NCBI GenBank assembly: GCA_947624855.1
Contig: CANQMC010000073.1
Coordinates: 1 to 6,037 of the forward strand
DNA from: an uncultured Bacilli bacterium
Lineage (GTDB): Bacteria > Bacillota_I > Bacilli_A > RF39 > UBA660
Direction of reading: 5' to 3'
DNA length: 6,037 nt
The notes beneath the pieces are model-generated. The model saw only the letters and a program-made list of their open reading frames with translations. It was not told where the DNA came from and did not search any database. The position numbers and the translations under genes are program-made. Shown in pieces: positions 3,711 through 6,037 of the stretch. Each line of letters opens with the position of its first letter. Within the stretch, counting starts at the first letter, position 1.

Positions 3711-5252
3711 ATGGAAAGTATAAATAAAGGTGCTTTAGGTATTAGATATTTGATTAAATATGGTTTAGATGGTACTAAAGATAGTTTTAAAGTTGTTAAA
3801 GATTGTTTAATGGAAGTTAAATTATGGATATTAATTACTTTTTTAGCTAATAATAATGACTATTTAGGTGATTTAATCCCAGATTATATTTTAGCTAATT
3901 TTTTTCAAAAAGAATTAATAGATTTAATATTGAAAAATAATCAAAAAATAGATTATGGAGTAGGTTATTATGCTAAAACTAATCTTAGTTATGAAGAACA
4001 ATTTAAATGTATTAGAAATGCTTTAGCTCATGGTTCTTTTAGTTTTAAAAATGGTATTATTAAAATTGATATTAAAAATTATCAAGCAAGTTTTGATATT
4101 AAATGGTTAGAAGCTTTAGTAATTGTAACACTTTCAAATAAAACTTATAATTTAGAAAAAGGAATGTATGATTATTCAATTATTGCTACTGTTCCTAATT
4201 TAACTGATGATTATGATCAATTTTTAAAATATATTGAAACTGGTTTAGTAGGATTTTATAAAATAACAGCTTTAACAGGTAATAAAGAAAAAGTTAAAAA
4301 TAGTATGCCTCAAGTAGAACTTAAACTTGAAGAGTGTTCTTTTGATTTATTACAGCAAGTGGTAAGAGATGTTTTAAAACAAGTGCATCTTAAATCAAAT
4401 TCAGGTTATGATGGTTTAAAAGAACAAAGAGAAATTAAATTTAAATTATTAGAGAAAGCTTTAAATAACTGTGTAAAATTAGATTTTGTAAAAATAGATT
4501 TAAATAATGAAATTTTTAAAAATAAAGATTTTCAAAATTTATCTTTTGAAAGTAGGCTTCGTTATTTAATAAATAATTTAAAATATGATACAAGATATCT
4601 TTATAATACGATTGTTATTAATACATTATTAGAAAATTTAGAATATATTAAAAATGATAAAGAAATTAGTTTAGAAGATTTAATGATGCTTAAAGATTGT
4701 TTAAATTTTTTGATTAAAGTATATGCTAATATATTATTTGAAACTGGTTTAGTGGGAAATAAAACAAATTTGTTAAAAGAATATCCAATTAATGTTAAGT
4801 TTGTTCATGCTAAAGTTATTTATAAAAGTTATATTAAAGCTATTGAAAAATATTACCGAGAATTATTAGATCATGATGGTAGTAAAAATGATATAACAGA
4901 AGCTTTAAATTTACTTAAGCAATATACTTTGAATTTAGAAAATGCTCAAGATGATAAATGTCTTCTTAATGTATGGTGGTATTTAAGAAATGCAATAATT
5001 CACGATCAAGTAGAATTTAAAGGGGAAGATATTAGATTTTATTTAGTGGGTAATACTTTAAAATTAAAACATTATAGTAAAAAAACAAATAGTTGGATAC
5101 CAAAAGAATTTAGTAATAAACAACCAATTTGGGAACTTTCAATGAAGAAAAAAGATTTTTTAAGTTTATTAGATAAATTATATGAATCTTTAGGAATAGA
5201 AGTTCAAGTAAATATTTCTAAATATACACATCGTAAAAATTATTTGCATTAA
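3711..5252 (+). CDS. Large protein with two HEPN-like RNxxxH motifs, candidate ribonuclease
   Basis: I do not recognise a named family for this 513-residue, mostly helical, Lys/Asn/Leu-rich protein. It carries two copies of the Rx4H motif of HEPN ribonuclease domains: RNALAH at 102-107 (4014-4031) and RNAIIH at 426-431 (4986-5003). Each has Asn after Arg and sits at the end of a predicted helix (EEQFKCIRNALAH; LLNVWWYLRNAIIH). Each is followed by a short beta-like stretch (SFKNGIIKIDI; EFKGEDIRFYL), then a segment starting FDIKWLEAL or WELSMKKKDFL. This suggests two homologous HEPN halves, roughly 1-190 and 280-500, joined by a helical linker. HEPN RNases act as dimers with the two Rx4H motifs forming one composite site, so this chain could form that site by itself. 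No signal peptide or clear membrane segment is seen. It starts 4 nt after trmB, on AGGTGAT overlapping the trmB stop. The fold and activity are inferred from the motifs. A non-catalytic HEPN scaffold is the alternative. Confidence 0.72.
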   Translation: MESINKGALGIRYLIKYGLDGTKDSFKVVKDCLMEVKLWILITFLANNNDYLGDLIPDYILANFFQKELIDLILKNNQKIDYGVGYYAKTNLSYEEQFKCIRNALAHGSFSFKNGIIKIDIKNYQASFDIKWLEALVIVTLSNKTYNLEKGMYDYSIIATVPNLTDDYDQFLKYIETGLVGFYKITALTGNKEKVKNSMPQVELKLEECSFDLLQQVVRDVLKQVHLKSNSGYDGLKEQREIKFKLLEKALNNCVKLDFVKIDLNNEIFKNKDFQNLSFESRLRYLINNLKYDTRYLYNTIVINTLLENLEYIKNDKEISLEDLMMLKDCLNFLIKVYANILFETGLVGNKTNLLKEYPINVKFVHAKVIYKSYIKAIEKYYRELLDHDGSKNDITEALNLLKQYTLNLENAQDDKCLLNVWWYLRNAIIHDQVEFKGEDIRFYLVGNTLKLKHYSKKTNSWIPKEFSNKQPIWELSMKKKDFLSLLDKLYESLGIEVQVNISKYTHRKNYLH

Positions 5253-5286
5253 AAAATAATAATTAGGTTTTTAATTATTATTTTTT
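5251..5286. terminator. Bidirectional terminator between the HEPN gene and the sortase gene
   Basis: A perfect 15-bp inverted repeat, AAAAAATAATAATTA (5251-5265) with TAATTATTATTTTTT (5272-5286), closes the 6-nt loop GGTTTT. Each strand ends the stem in a run of T's, so it can stop transcripts from both sides. It overlaps the stop codon of the HEPN gene (5250-5252) and the last codons and stop of the sortase gene (5271-5273). The stem is entirely A-T, so the hairpin is long but not especially stable. Confidence 0.75.
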
Positions 5287-6037
5287 TGTTCTACTTCTAT
5301 TAATACAGCATGTATTACTAATCTTTTAGTACCATTGTTAGAGCATGTTGATAAAGTTAAGATTATATCATCTGGTTTAATGGGAACGTTAAAGTTATAA
5401 ATACTTCTTTTAGTAATCATATTAGTAAATTCTAAGAAATCATTGTCATTTTCGAAATAAACTTTTAAATAATCACTAGTTTTAGGAACACGATAGATAG
5501 AGAATATTTTAAATTTCATATTTTCGTATAAAGTATTATAAGTAATTATTTGATTATCAGGATTAGTATACCAACTTTTAGTGGCTGTTTTATATAAAGT
5601 ACCAAACATTACTCCACTGTAATGCATATTATGACCATATATAATATTATTTTTATCAAGATGCATAGGATCATTTCGATAATCTAAATATATCCAACCA
5701 TTAGAATTTTTCTTTTTGTTAATGTTATGGGTTAAATAATAATCATTATCTTTAGCTTGAACAACAGGGTAGTCTACTTTAGTATTATTAACTACTAAGT
5801 TTCCTACTACATCATCATTTACGGCTAGTAGGGCAGCTAAATCATTATTATTTATTTGTTTAAGATCATCAGTATTTAAAATATTTTCATCTTCTTTTTC
5901 AATTTCTTCTTTATTATCTTCATTTTTTTGTTCAATTATTTCTTCAATTTCTTCTTTGTCAGTATCTTTAACTACTTTATTTAGATCTTCTTTAATTGCA
6001 TTTACTTGTTTTAAAGCAACATAATTAGAAATACCAA
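5271..6037 (-). CDS. srtB: Class B sortase (SrtB), N-terminus cut by the window edge
   Basis: The frame is open from the window edge to the stop at 5271, showing 254 residues; the start codon and expected N-terminal membrane anchor lie beyond 6037. Sortases are membrane-anchored extracellular Cys transpeptidases that attach sorted proteins to peptidoglycan or build pili. The catalytic triad is visible: His in IIYGHNM (codon 5631-5633), Cys in TLSTC (5343-5345) and Arg in GTKRLVIHA (5322-5324). KVDYPVVQ, DNDYYLTHN, GWIYLDYRND and MFGTLY are typical of class B. The Met at 5666 lies inside the conserved core, so a 131-residue start there would be wrong. Before the catalytic domain, about 5862-5999 encodes a highly charged Glu/Lys/Asp/Asn-rich, probably helical linker of about 46 residues. 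The last residues (QKNNN) are encoded by the terminator arm. No substrate with an NPQTN- or LPxTG-like motif lies in the window. Confidence 0.92.
   Translation of the reverse strand, partial: GISNYVALKQVNAIKEDLNKVVKDTDKEEIEEIIEQKNEDNKEEIEKEDENILNTDDLKQINNNDLAALLAVNDDVVGNLVVNNTKVDYPVVQAKDNDYYLTHNINKKKNSNGWIYLDYRNDPMHLDKNNIIYGHNMHYSGVMFGTLYKTATKSWYTNPDNQIITYNTLYENMKFKIFSIYRVPKTSDYLKVYFENDNDFLEFTNMITKRSIYNFNVPIKPDDIILTLSTCSNNGTKRLVIHAVLIEVEQKNNN

Noticed and set aside
3711..5252. Compact Cas13-type CRISPR effector
   Set aside because: The two RNxxxH motifs resemble Cas13, but the protein is much shorter, no repeat array or adaptation gene is present, and the chain is coupled to trmB.
5271..5666. 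131-residue sortase starting at the Met at 5666
   Set aside because: The same frame is open to the window edge and encodes conserved class B sortase segments (DYPVVQ, DNDYYLTHN, WIYLDYRND) upstream, so this Met is internal.

Overview
The window is a gene-dense, strongly AT-rich piece of bacterial chromosome (by eye about three-quarters A+T). It looks like a low-GC Gram-positive (Bacillota, most likely Bacilli or an uncultured Mollicutes-related gut lineage). The evidence is the A/T-ending codons, strong AGGTGAT-type Shine-Dalgarno sequences, a class B sortase, a YtgP/SpoVB-type lipid II flippase and a Cse60-like sporulation protein. TGA ends trmB and every Trp codon I checked is TGG, so the standard bacterial code applies. 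No phage, transposon, CRISPR array, rRNA or tRNA was seen, and no stretch over 300 bases lacks a gene.

Layout. (1) 38-286 (+): small Gly/Tyr/Pro-rich protein with one hydrophobic segment, ended by a hairpin terminator. (2) 385-2699 (+): a tight cluster behind a sigma-A-like promoter, comprising pncC (CinA C-terminal type), a 57-residue Cse60-like gene and murJ/ytgP. (3) 2705-3025 (-): an Asn/Gln/Tyr-rich protein with a C-terminal coiled coil, convergent with murJ and divergent from trmB. (4) 3080-5252 (+): trmB, whose stop codon lies inside the ribosome-binding site of a 513-residue protein with two HEPN-like RNxxxH motifs. (5) 5271-6037 (-): class B sortase, cut by the window edge at its N-terminus. 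A perfect 15-bp bidirectional terminator separates (4) from (5).

Most of the window is cell-envelope and RNA housekeeping: lipid II export (MurJ), surface protein anchoring (SrtB), tRNA m7G46 methylation (TrmB) and NAD salvage (PncC). A possible sporulation layer lies over it: the Cse60-like gene, plus two low-complexity coat-like proteins that each have a CATAnnnTA box at the same distance from a GAAAGG ribosome-binding site. That box matches the mother-cell sigma-K -10 consensus.

The most novel item is the dual-HEPN protein. It has two RNxxxH candidate ribonuclease sites 324 residues apart in one chain, is coupled to a tRNA methyltransferase gene, and matches no named family I recognise. 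Other points of interest are the altered GITG loop of PncC, the shifted Shine-Dalgarno motif, terminators built into stop codons, and the lack of a clear terminator or strong promoter between murJ and trmB on the + strand.
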